Below are positions 1 through 6,386 of a stretch of DNA of 6,415 bases, piece after piece; position 1 is the stretch's first letter; each line of letters opens with the position of its first letter. Both the position numbers and the translations under genes were made by a program. The notes under the pieces were generated by a model, which saw only the letters and a list, made by a program, of their open reading frames with translations, was not told where the DNA came from and did no database searches. Source of the stretch: Methanosarcinales archaeon (GTDB taxonomy: Archaea > Halobacteriota > Methanosarcinia > Methanosarcinales > Methanosarcinaceae); the NCBI GenBank assembly GCA_012329085.1, contig JAAXQB010000171.1, positions 1 to 6,415 of the forward strand, in the 5' to 3' direction.

Positions 1-47
1 AATATTAAATCATGCCATATTAAATCATTTCTACAATTTCAAATTTT

Positions 48-77
48 TTGGTTGATATTGTAACCAATTCTTTTTTT
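48..77 (+). terminator. possible weak intrinsic terminator on the plus strand
   Basis: A 6-bp inverted repeat, TTGGTT at 48-53 and AACCAA at 62-67 with an 8-base loop, is followed by TTC and seven T (71-77). That is the shape of a rho-independent terminator for plus-strand transcription entering from left of the window. The stem is short and has only two G-C pairs, and no plus-strand gene is visible to be terminated, so this is a weak call. Confidence 0.22.
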
Positions 78-288
78 ATAGTCCCCCACATTTTAAAATA
101 TTTTTTACTAATTTTTGAATTTTTCCTATTTTTTCAAAACTATAATCGGACAAAGTGAGAAAATAGAGTTTAAAAACTACATTCGATAAGAAATTTTTTT
201 TTTATATATTTTATTTTTCATGCATCTTTACCCATTATTCATAAACATATAAATACATTTGCAAACTTTTTTAATTGTTGGCACATTC

Positions 289-318
289 TTTGAAATGAAT
301 GGTCATTTATTTTTCAAA
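289..318. repeat. bulged inverted repeat just past the res stop codon
   Basis: TTTGAAATGA at 289-298 can pair with TCATTT (303-308) plus CAAA (315-318), leaving a 4-base loop and a 6-base bulge. It lies about 20 bases downstream of the res stop on the minus strand. There is no T tract after it on that strand, so it is not a classical terminator; it could still mark the 3' end of the mRNA. Chance is a serious alternative at this base composition. Confidence 0.25.
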
Positions 319-338
319 AAGAATATATACACATTATT

Positions 339-3038
339 TCAATCTTTATATTTTCTAAAGTTTTTTTCCAATTCTTCAAATGAAGAAATGTCATATTTAT
401 AAAAACTTTTTTCATCAACATAAACAAAATCATATTTAATTTTGTTCTGAGATTTATTCACATCTTCGCACCATTGTTTTAATCTTTGAGTTTTTAAAGG
501 AACATCTAAATCTTCTCTGCCTTTTGTTTCAATAATGAACATTTCTTTTTCATTTTTTTTAACTATAAAATCAGGATAGTAATTGGAAATATTTCCAACA
601 GCATTTTTATAATCTATTTTGAAATGAACTCCAAAATAATTTTTTACATAAGAAATAATGTCTTTACAATTTTCTAAGAAATTTGCAAATCTTAATTCTA
701 ATTGGTTATCACCAATTATTTTATTAAAAACACTTTTCTTTGGAACTAAATATTCTTGGTCGTTAACAACAAAAGGTCTGCATTTGCTTATTTTAATATA
801 ATTTCTAATTTCAGAATTTCCTTTGTCTTGAATTGTTAAATCATTTATTTCTTTTTTAAAAGTTTTATTTATTGTTTTTGTAGATTCAATTTCAGAAAGA
901 TTTCTAAGAGTATTTGAATCTTCTAAAATTATTTTTTTATCAAACAATTCATTTTGTATAAATATTTTAACTTTTCCATATAAAATATCATAACCACTAA
1001 TTAATCTTAATTCTTTCATAATATTTTGTGTAAAAAAACCAATTGCACCTTGATAATTTATAATTGAATTTGTATTTAACACTATTTTATGATGAATTTC
1101 ATCTTCTTCTTCCCCTTTGTTAACAACAGGTTTGAAAATAATTTCTTTTTTCTCTTCCTCAGAAAATTCTTTAAATTTTACTTTTTTATATTTGAATTTT
1201 GTAACATCCAAATCAGAAAGATTTTTATATTCTCTAAATATTCTTGGAGTTAGAATGGGAATTTCAATATCTAATTTTTCAATATCTTTTTTCTTATTTT
1301 CGTTATCTATCTCAACAACAAGAGGAGTTTTTGCAGGAGTTCTGTCCCCCATTTTTCTCTTTTCTATCTCCACTCCTTCACTTTTTATAGATTCAACAAA
1401 TTCCATAAATGCAGGAGTTCCAACAATACTAACATATTCTTTAATATTTTGACCTCGATACATTCTTCTTAATCCTCTTCCTAATGTTTGTTCTGGTAAG
1501 ATATTACTCTTTGCAGAATATGCTCTTAATCCTACAATTGTTGTGACATTTTTCACATCCCATCCTTCTTTTAACATTAAGACTGAAACAATTGCTTTGT
1601 ATTTACTGTCTGGATTGTCTATATTATTTGCAGCATCCCTAAGTTTTTTTAATTCTTCTTTTTTCTTTCCAGTTGAAGATTCAGAAATTTCTCCATTATT
1701 TTTAGTATGAATTACTAACACGGCATCTTTTAAATCAGAATAAGTTTTTTCAAGATATTTCTCAACTTCATCACAGTTTTTGGTATCATCTGTCATAATA
1801 AACAAAATTGCTTTTTTTCCTGCTTTAATTTGCTCATTATAAACTTTTTTCCACTCTTCATATCCTAAATGAATAAAATCTCTATACTTTTCTGTAAAAT
1901 TTGAACTTTTTATTTCATTTAATTTTGCTCTACTTGCTTCATCTGGAACAATTGGACTTTTAACTACATTTTGATAAATTGCTTCTACGAGTGCATAATC
2001 TGAAATGGTTTGAACAAAAATCGATCCATTTGTTTGTTTTGGTGTTGCTGTTGTATCGATTTGTAGAGATACTTTACTTCCTTTTTGTAAAAGTTTATTA
2101 TGAATATCTTCAAGTGATTTAAACCAAGCCATTCTTTCATCATGAATGTGATGTGCTTCATCATTCATAATAATTAATTCATCAATATCTCTCACAATTT
2201 CACTTAAATCAATTTTTGATTCATTGGTTTTTCCAACTGGCTTTTTTCCAAGATAATAATCCATTGTATTATCATCTTCTGCGGTTGGAGTTTTTGTTTT
2301 GCTATCATAAATTCTATGAATATTTGTTAAGAAAATATTTCCTACATTCCTTACTATATTCGCATCGTCTTGAATATGTAAACTTAATTGAAAATCATCA
2401 TTCCAGTTTTGTCCTTGAAAACCATTTGGTGGAAGAATTGGATCTTCATGAAAAATTCTTAATCCATCAAAATCTGCTCTAATTCTATCTAAGACAATAA
2501 TATTTGGAGTTATTATTAAAAAATTTCTTGATAAATCTGAATCGTCTTCATATAATTTATGAAAATAACTCCATGCTAACACTAAACTTAAAATTTTTGT
2601 TTTTCCAGAACCTGTTGCCATTTTTATAACAAATCTTCGCCATGTTTCAGCAAACATCCCAGTAGAAACCGCCTCAGAACTATCATATCTTAGTAAATCG
2701 TGTTTATCTTGAACTTTAACAACTTCATACAAATAAATTATAGATTCTAATGCTTCTCTTTGACAAAAATAATACTTAAAATTAGAAATATTTCCCTCTG
2801 AATCTTCAATCGGATGTTCTGTTTTAAACCACCAGTTTAATAGTGCTTTACTTGTTTCACTTATTCCTTCATAATCAGAGTCTCTCCATTGTTTTACTTC
2901 TTTTCTTATTTTATCTACTAATGGAGGAAGTAGTTTTTGATAACCTTCTTCTCTTAATGCTTCATCTGCTGGAAACCATCTAATAGATGGATCTAATATT
3001 TCATAAGGTGATTTTGGAAAATTTTCATGGAGTGCCAT
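339..3038 (-). CDS. res: Type III restriction enzyme Res subunit (SF2 helicase with PD-ExK nuclease)
   Basis: This 899-residue protein is the ATP-dependent helicase/endonuclease subunit of a Type III-style restriction-modification system. Visible helicase motifs, in order: Walker A ATGSGKT at residues 141-147, motif Ia around IITPN (175-179), DEAH at 293-296, motif III-like TTATP (329-333), and the second RecA domain with LKEGWDVKN (489-497) and LPEQTLGRGLRR (514-525). Near the C-terminus YPDF (821-824) and ETKG (837-840) form a PD-(D/E)xK nuclease motif with D823, E837 and K839 as likely catalytic residues. The length is in the usual range for Res, and no motif is broken. In this family Res cuts only in complex with Mod, driven by ATP, at unmethylated sites. 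The ATG overlaps the mod stop by one base and has GGAAGGA six bases upstream, so translation is probably coupled to mod. The C-terminal half is the most AT-rich coding stretch. Product confident; recognition site unknown. Confidence 0.94.
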   Translation of the reverse strand: MALHENFPKSPYEILDPSIRWFPADEALREEGYQKLLPPLVDKIRKEVKQWRDSDYEGISETSKALLNWWFKTEHPIEDSEGNISNFKYYFCQREALESIIYLYEVVKVQDKHDLLRYDSSEAVSTGMFAETWRRFVIKMATGSGKTKILSLVLAWSYFHKLYEDDSDLSRNFLIITPNIIVLDRIRADFDGLRIFHEDPILPPNGFQGQNWNDDFQLSLHIQDDANIVRNVGNIFLTNIHRIYDSKTKTPTAEDDNTMDYYLGKKPVGKTNESKIDLSEIVRDIDELIIMNDEAHHIHDERMAWFKSLEDIHNKLLQKGSKVSLQIDTTATPKQTNGSIFVQTISDYALVEAIYQNVVKSPIVPDEASRAKLNEIKSSNFTEKYRDFIHLGYEEWKKVYNEQIKAGKKAILFIMTDDTKNCDEVEKYLEKTYSDLKDAVLVIHTKNNGEISESSTGKKKEELKKLRDAANNIDNPDSKYKAIVSVLMLKEGWDVKNVTTIVGLRAYSAKSNILPEQTLGRGLRRMYRGQNIKEYVSIVGTPAFMEFVESIKSEGVEIEKRKMGDRTPAKTPLVVEIDNENKKKDIEKLDIEIPILTPRIFREYKNLSDLDVTKFKYKKVKFKEFSEEEKKEIIFKPVVNKGEEEDEIHHKIVLNTNSIINYQGAIGFFTQNIMKELRLISGYDILYGKVKIFIQNELFDKKIILEDSNTLRNLSEIESTKTINKTFKKEINDLTIQDKGNSEIRNYIKISKCRPFVVNDQEYLVPKKSVFNKIIGDNQLELRFANFLENCKDIISYVKNYFGVHFKIDYKNAVGNISNYYPDFIVKKNEKEMFIIETKGREDLDVPLKTQRLKQWCEDVNKSQNKIKYDFVYVDEKSFYKYDISSFEELEKNFRKYKD

Positions 3039-5194
3039 TATTTATCCTTCCCTTTAACTTCAATTATTTTCATAGTATCGTTACCAAAAATATCTACAAC
3101 TTTGATTGCTATTTTCTTTTTTCCAATAATTTTTCTAAATGGAGTTTTTAATTCTAATTTTCTATTTTTCTTTGTTCTAAATGATTGCCATTCGTTTTCA
3201 AAAATATAATCGCCTGTCCATTTTTCTTCGTATTCTTTTTCAAAATCTAATGTTCCAGTGTGTTTTTTTTGTTTTTCTATTTTGATTGTTTCTTTTTTGC
3301 TTTCAAAATCAAAATCAACTGCCCAATAATCAATCCAATCTGTCCAGCTTTTAATTAGAGTTTCTCTTGTTACAATCTCATATTTATTTTTTGAAATTTT
3401 GATTATAGTTCCATTTTCAATAAGGATTTTATTAGAATTGTTTCTTAAATTTTCCTCGACGTGTTTAATTGAATCTTGATTGTAAAATACTGAAAATTTG
3501 GCTAATTCAATAGCGATTTTATCTCCTTCATAAATTGGAATTACTTCAATATATGAAACATCTGTAAATACTACTTGATTTTTTTCAATTGCTCTTTTAT
3601 CAAACACATCTCTTGGAATGTATTTTAATTTAAGAGCAACTCCTCTTTGTTTTGCTTCTTCTTGAATGTGTGGAAATAATCCCATCTCAAATTCAAATGC
3701 TAAAATATCAACTCTTGTTAATGTATTTTTAACTGCTTCTTCGATACATTCTTCAACAAATAATCTTCCAACAGGTAAGTTTATAGGACCTATTGCAACC
3801 ATTCTGTTTAATTTTTTTCCAGAGAATGTAGTAAATCCTTGAATTAATTCTGCTTTATATGCATGGAGTATTAATTCAATAAAATCTCGTTCTTTTTTTG
3901 CTAATTGTTTTTGTTTTTCTTCGTCTCTTAGATTTGGATTAACTCCAACATAATGCTGTCTTTCATATTTTCCAAGATTTAATATTTCAAATGCTCTGAA
4001 ATTTTTTCCATCTGATTTTAATTGTCTTTGAATGCCAATCATTCTTTTTCTTGTGGTGTGGATTGCGAATTTTCCTAAATCTGAACCAATCCATTTTCTT
4101 CCTAATTTTTCAGCAACTGCAAGAGTTGTTCCTGAACCACAGAAGAAGTCAGCGACTATATCGCCTTTGTTTGAAGAAGATTCAATTATACGTTTCATTA
4201 ATGCTTCTGGTTTTTGTGTAGGATATAATCTTCCTTTAGATGTTGCAATCATTCCTATATCATTCCACCAATCTTTTACATTAACAAGAGTGTATGGACC
4301 CTTACCATCATTATCATCATATAATGTTACATTTTTATTTCCTGTACTATACCCAATACCCATATATGATTTTTCTTTGGTAGAATTAAAAATAAATTGT
4401 TCCGATTTTCTATAAATAAAAATAGTATCATGTTTTTTTGCAAATTCTTTGTTTCCCGCTCCTCCCGATTTATAACACCAAATTATTTCGTTTTGAAATT
4501 TATCCCTACCAAATACTTCATCTAATAATAATCTTATATAACCCGAAACTCTATAATCGCAATGAACATAAATACTTCCATCATCAGCAAGTAAATCCCT
4601 CATTAACACTAATCGTTCATACATCATAGCAATAAAACTATCCGCGCCCTTGCCCCAAGTATCCCTATAAGCCAATTCCTCTAAAACATTGGGTTGTTTT
4701 GTAAATTCATCATCCCCAATTTTAATTTTCATAGAAAAATCAGCACCAACATCAAAAGGAGGGTCAATATAAATTAATTTAATTCCGCCTTGCTTTTCAA
4801 TTTCTTCTCTTAAAGGACCATTTTTCAAACTTGAAAGAATTAATTTATTATCTCCCCAAATTAATTTATTAATCCAGCCACCAATTTGCCTTCCTTTAAT
4901 GTCTGTATCTAAATCTAAAAATGTTAATTGTTTTGCTTCTCCAGAATCACCTTTTCTTGGCTCATCTACTTGTTCAATTATCTGAAATGGAAGGACAATA
5001 TTTGTAATTTCTCCAGATTTTCCATTCCAAACTAATTCAACTTCTCGCTTATCTCCAAATAATAAAAATCTATATTTATCATCTAATGGAATGCCATTTT
5101 TTAGATTGTTATTAATATCTCTAAGTTCATTATCAGAAAGTATAAGCTTAGTTTTTGTTGTATATCTTGAATTTACTTGTTTTTTACTTGCCAT
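3038..5194 (-). CDS. mod: Type III-style DNA methyltransferase Mod (beta-class, probably N6-adenine)
   Basis: This 718-residue protein is the modification and site-recognition subunit partnered with Res. The catalytic motif DPPF is at residues 144-147 and the SAM-binding motif FCGSGTT at 351-357. Catalytic motif before SAM motif is the order of beta-class amino-methyltransferases; YPTQKPEAL (324-332) is the conserved segment usually found just ahead of motif I. Type III Mod enzymes of this class methylate N6 of adenine on one strand; that target is inferred from family, not seen. Only about 175 residues lie between DPPF and YPTQKP, while about 360 follow motif I, ending in a lysine-rich tail. 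So part of the DNA recognition or Res-binding surface is probably C-terminal, unlike EcoP15I, where the recognition domain sits between the motifs. No ribosome binding site precedes the ATG; in-frame stops 13 to 14 codons upstream and no other ATG/GTG/TTG between support this start. The gene may be leaderless or use weak initiation. Confidence 0.92.
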   Translation of the reverse strand: MASKKQVNSRYTTKTKLILSDNELRDINNNLKNGIPLDDKYRFLLFGDKREVELVWNGKSGEITNIVLPFQIIEQVDEPRKGDSGEAKQLTFLDLDTDIKGRQIGGWINKLIWGDNKLILSSLKNGPLREEIEKQGGIKLIYIDPPFDVGADFSMKIKIGDDEFTKQPNVLEELAYRDTWGKGADSFIAMMYERLVLMRDLLADDGSIYVHCDYRVSGYIRLLLDEVFGRDKFQNEIIWCYKSGGAGNKEFAKKHDTIFIYRKSEQFIFNSTKEKSYMGIGYSTGNKNVTLYDDNDGKGPYTLVNVKDWWNDIGMIATSKGRLYPTQKPEALMKRIIESSSNKGDIVADFFCGSGTTLAVAEKLGRKWIGSDLGKFAIHTTRKRMIGIQRQLKSDGKNFRAFEILNLGKYERQHYVGVNPNLRDEEKQKQLAKKERDFIELILHAYKAELIQGFTTFSGKKLNRMVAIGPINLPVGRLFVEECIEEAVKNTLTRVDILAFEFEMGLFPHIQEEAKQRGVALKLKYIPRDVFDKRAIEKNQVVFTDVSYIEVIPIYEGDKIAIELAKFSVFYNQDSIKHVEENLRNNSNKILIENGTIIKISKNKYEIVTRETLIKSWTDWIDYWAVDFDFESKKETIKIEKQKKHTGTLDFEKEYEEKWTGDYIFENEWQSFRTKKNRKLELKTPFRKIIGKKKIAIKVVDIFGNDTMKIIEVKGKDK
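3045..3051 (-). promoter_or_regulatory. ribosome binding site of res, inside the end of mod
   Basis: GGAAGGA on the minus strand lies six bases before the res ATG and within the last codons of mod. Together with the TAATG stop/start overlap it supports the chosen start and suggests that ribosomes finishing mod re-initiate on res, which would keep nuclease synthesis tied to methyltransferase synthesis. Confidence 0.65.
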
Positions 5195-5230
5195 GTTTAA
5201 ATGAATAATGATTGTGATTGATAAAGTTTG

Positions 5231-5254
5231 TTATTAAAGTGCTACTTTTAATAA
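5231..5254. repeat. inverted repeat in the mod upstream region, possible operator
   Basis: TTATTAAAGT (5231-5240) and ACTTTTAATAA (5244-5254) are inverted copies with a 3-base centre and one extra T in the right arm, giving ten pairs around a single bulge. It sits about 37-60 bases before the mod start, directly next to a possible -10/TATA element (5254-5259). A site in this position could bind a repressor or controller protein, but no controller gene is in the window. The arms are nearly all A/T, so chance cannot be excluded. Confidence 0.35.
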
Positions 5255-5261
5255 ATATAAA
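5252..5261 (-). promoter_or_regulatory. candidate promoter element for mod-res
   Basis: On the minus strand this reads TTTATATTTA, which matches a bacterial -10 (TATATT) or an archaeal TATA box. It is about 58 bases upstream of the mod ATG in the 152-base gap after the membrane-protein gene. No good -35 TTGACA is seen at the right spacing. It is offered because the gap is long enough for a separate promoter, but read-through from the upstream cassette is equally possible. Confidence 0.28.
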
Positions 5262-5346
5262 ATGAAAATGTCTTGAATAAATGCATCCTTATTTTTTTAA
5301 AAGTAAGAAAAAATTAAATATAGTAAAAGAAATTGTTAAATAGAAA

Positions 5347-5823
5347 TTATAAAAATGATGAATATGTAATAAATATATTAAAAGCAAAAAGAATAGCAAA
5401 AATCAGAGGAACATATTGTTCAACTTTGGTTAGTAATATATATCCGTTTGATTCTTTCTTTTTTATCAAAATATCACATTCTTTAATATAAAAACTAAAT
5501 GGCAAGTATTGTTCCATTTCATGGATAACTTTAAACTTTCCTGAATTAAGTTGCCTATAAGAACGAATGTGTATATACCATATAATACATAATGCAAAAC
5601 CTAAAATACTTATAATTATAAATAATACAACTATTTGGAATTCATTCAATACATTCATACCCATGACAATAAATATTAAAGTAAGGAATACAGATAAAAG
5701 TGAAATATAAAACATATTTGTTCGCTCTCGTCTATCACTTATTCGGTCTGCCATTTCGACATACAATTTATATTGCTCTAACAAGTGCTCATTAAATTGC
5801 TCGCCATATTCTTCTTTTTTCAT
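5347..5823 (-). CDS. RipA-family small integral membrane protein, candidate effector of the TIR protein
   Basis: This 158-residue protein has a charged N-terminal helix (residues 1-37, with an RRER cluster at 31-34), a membrane helix at about 38-58, a short loop, a second helix at about 63-84, a cytoplasmic segment of about 50 residues, and a third helix at about 137-157 that ends the protein. Positive charges before helix 1 and after helix 2 place the N-terminus inside. The N-terminal EYGEQFNEHLLEQYKLY and the post-helix-2 RSYRQLNSGKFKVIHEME recall the RipA family of octameric membrane proteins, named after a Francisella protein; I recognise this from memory. The gene follows the TIR gene by 72 bases with its own strong ribosome binding site. 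It has no enzyme motif and no obvious ligand domain such as Macro or SLOG. My inference is that it is the membrane-acting partner of the TIR protein, oligomerising to disturb the membrane when signalled; a SLATT-like protein is the nearest alternative label. Family likely, role unproven. Confidence 0.78.
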   Translation of the reverse strand: MKKEEYGEQFNEHLLEQYKLYVEMADRISDRRERTNMFYISLLSVFLTLIFIVMGMNVLNEFQIVVLFIIISILGFALCIIWYIHIRSYRQLNSGKFKVIHEMEQYLPFSFYIKECDILIKKKESNGYILLTKVEQYVPLIFAILFAFNIFITYSSFL

Positions 5824-5832
5824 AGGGACTAA

Positions 5833-5838
5833 CTCCTT
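5833..5838 (-). promoter_or_regulatory. strong ribosome binding site of the RipA-like gene
   Basis: AAGGAG on the minus strand lies nine bases before the ATG at 5823. It is the best Shine-Dalgarno in the window, contrasts with the absence of one before mod, and fixes the start of the membrane protein. Confidence 0.75.
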
Positions 5839-5871
5839 ATTGCATTCATAATGAAATTTATATTTTTACCA

Positions 5872-5894
5872 TTTACAATTATAATATATGTAAA
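5872..5894. repeat. small inverted repeat between the TIR and membrane-protein genes
   Basis: TTTACA (5872-5877) and TGTAAA (5889-5894) are perfect inverted copies with an 11-base A/T spacer, starting one base after the TIR stop codon in the direction of transcription. No T tract follows on the minus strand, so it should not stop transcription; it could weakly attenuate or process the message. It may be chance. Confidence 0.22.
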
Positions 5895-5895
5895 A

Positions 5896-6306
5896 TTAAG
5901 AATGTTTCCTTATTGCACCCACAACAGAATCTGTATTCCATCCTACTATTTCATCAGCATTTTCTTTAACAACTGTGGAAATGTTCGTTTGAGCCCAAGG
6001 TCTTATTGCAATAATAGGTTTAGGACCCTGAAACTCGTTTTTTGCTATGTGTATTTCATTATTAATCCAAGTGCTGTAAGTCACATAAACTCCTGCTGGA
6101 ATTAGCACAACATGGCACGGAGATATTTGTCTTTTTATAGCCTCATATAGCTCGTTAGAATTAGGCGCATTATGAATTGGATCATCTCTTGGGACGGAGT
6201 AATCTTTAAAACTGAAATACTTTTTTTTCTTAAGGAGTGTTCTGAGTTTCTTATAAGTGTCGCTGTAATTCCAAGAATGACTTATAAATATGTTGTAAGT
6301 TTTCAT
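5896..6306 (-). CDS. TIR-like (MTH538/ThsB-like, DUF1863) protein, putative NAD-processing signal enzyme
   Basis: This 136-residue single-domain protein starts with YNIFISHSW (residues 4-12), the first strand and loop of a TIR-like flavodoxin fold. Further marks of the family are HVVLIP (65-70) as a core strand, STWINNEIHIA (78-88), whose E84 fits the conserved catalytic glutamate position of TIR NADases, and KPIIAIRPW (96-104). In Thoeris, ThsB proteins of this family use NAD to make a cyclic or conjugated ADP-ribose signal after phage infection; the same activity here is inferred. There is no membrane segment or fused effector, so it needs a partner, and the adjoining RipA-like gene 72 bases downstream is the obvious one. 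It is shorter than many ThsB proteins but keeps the core motifs. The start is fixed by the canonical N-terminus; a weak AAGAG lies ten bases upstream, and another ATG at 6316-6314 is out of frame. Its G+C content is visibly higher than that of res, hinting at separate origin. A non-catalytic sensor role is the alternative. Confidence 0.85.
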   Translation of the reverse strand: MKTYNIFISHSWNYSDTYKKLRTLLKKKKYFSFKDYSVPRDDPIHNAPNSNELYEAIKRQISPCHVVLIPAGVYVTYSTWINNEIHIAKNEFQGPKPIIAIRPWAQTNISTVVKENADEIVGWNTDSVVGAIRKHS

Positions 6307-6325
6307 TTTTTTTCATCTCTTTTTT

Positions 6326-6332
6326 ATTTATA
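6326..6332 (-). promoter_or_regulatory. candidate -10 or TATA element of the TIR gene
   Basis: TATAAAT on the minus strand lies 19 bases before the TIR ATG. It matches a bacterial -10 or an archaeal TATA box near the position expected for a leaderless or short-leader transcript. The hexamer 17 bases further upstream (TTTCCT) is a poor -35. The flanking DNA is AT-rich, so this is tentative. Confidence 0.28.
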
Positions 6333-6365
6333 TTTTATTTAATGTTTTAAGGAAAATTTTGATTA

Positions 6366-6386
6366 GCTCATTCAGAATAAATGAGC
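6366..6386. repeat. 7-bp perfect inverted repeat upstream of the TIR gene
   Basis: GCTCATT (6366-6372) and AATGAGC (6380-6386) form a perfect 7-bp stem with a 7-base loop, about 60 bases before the TIR start. Three G-C pairs make it stand out from the A/T background. No clean T tract follows on either strand, so a terminator of an upstream gene is possible but weak; an operator for a regulator of the TIR cassette is the other reading. Confidence 0.4.

Larger units (their letters stand above)
1..338. other. AT-rich non-coding stretch downstream of res
   Basis: No convincing gene is visible here. The plus strand is T-rich, with a run of ten T at 194-203. On the minus strand there is an open stretch of 41 codons at about 201-76 without a good start codon, and a 23-codon ATG reading frame at 91-20 in a different frame with no ribosome binding site. 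Both read somewhat like protein (for example FEKIGKIQKLVKN and WGTIKKELVTIST) and almost join end to end if one base is shifted, so a decayed gene remnant is possible. In AT-rich DNA such short frames also arise by chance. Confidence 0.6.

Noticed and set aside
194..203. Run of ten T as a phase-variation tract
   Set aside because: It lies outside any supported gene and not in a promoter position for one, so slippage would have no obvious effect.
1117..1452. Plus-strand 111-codon open frame
   Set aside because: It lies wholly antisense within res; the product is a low-complexity Ser/Phe/Leu string typical of the reverse strand of a lysine- and glutamate-rich gene.
2216..2482. Plus-strand 88-codon open frame
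   Set aside because: Antisense to the helicase domain of res, between the Walker A and DEAH region, with no family features.
3027..3209. Plus-strand 60-codon frame with a hydrophobic, membrane-like product
   Set aside because: Antisense across the mod-res junction; the hydrophobicity comes from the complement of Lys/Glu codons at the mod C-terminus.
4032..4415. Plus-strand 127-codon open frame
   Set aside because: Antisense to the mod SAM-binding region, which has conserved motifs in the opposite frame.
4438..4629. Plus-strand 63-codon open frame
   Set aside because: Antisense inside mod, no ribosome binding site or recognisable sequence.
339..5194. Type I, Type ISP or BREX/DISARM system instead of Type III
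   Set aside because: There is no HsdS specificity subunit, Mod and Res are separate proteins, and no BREX or DISARM partner genes are seen; a Mod followed by an SF2 helicase with C-terminal PD-ExK is the Type III layout.
5851..6105. Plus-strand 84-codon open frame
   Set aside because: Antisense to the TIR gene, whose motifs clearly belong to the minus strand.
5896..6306. Complete canonical type I or II Thoeris
   Set aside because: No ThsA with SIR2-SLOG or Macro-membrane domains lies next to the TIR gene; the neighbour is a small RipA-like membrane protein, though a ThsA beyond 6415 cannot be excluded.
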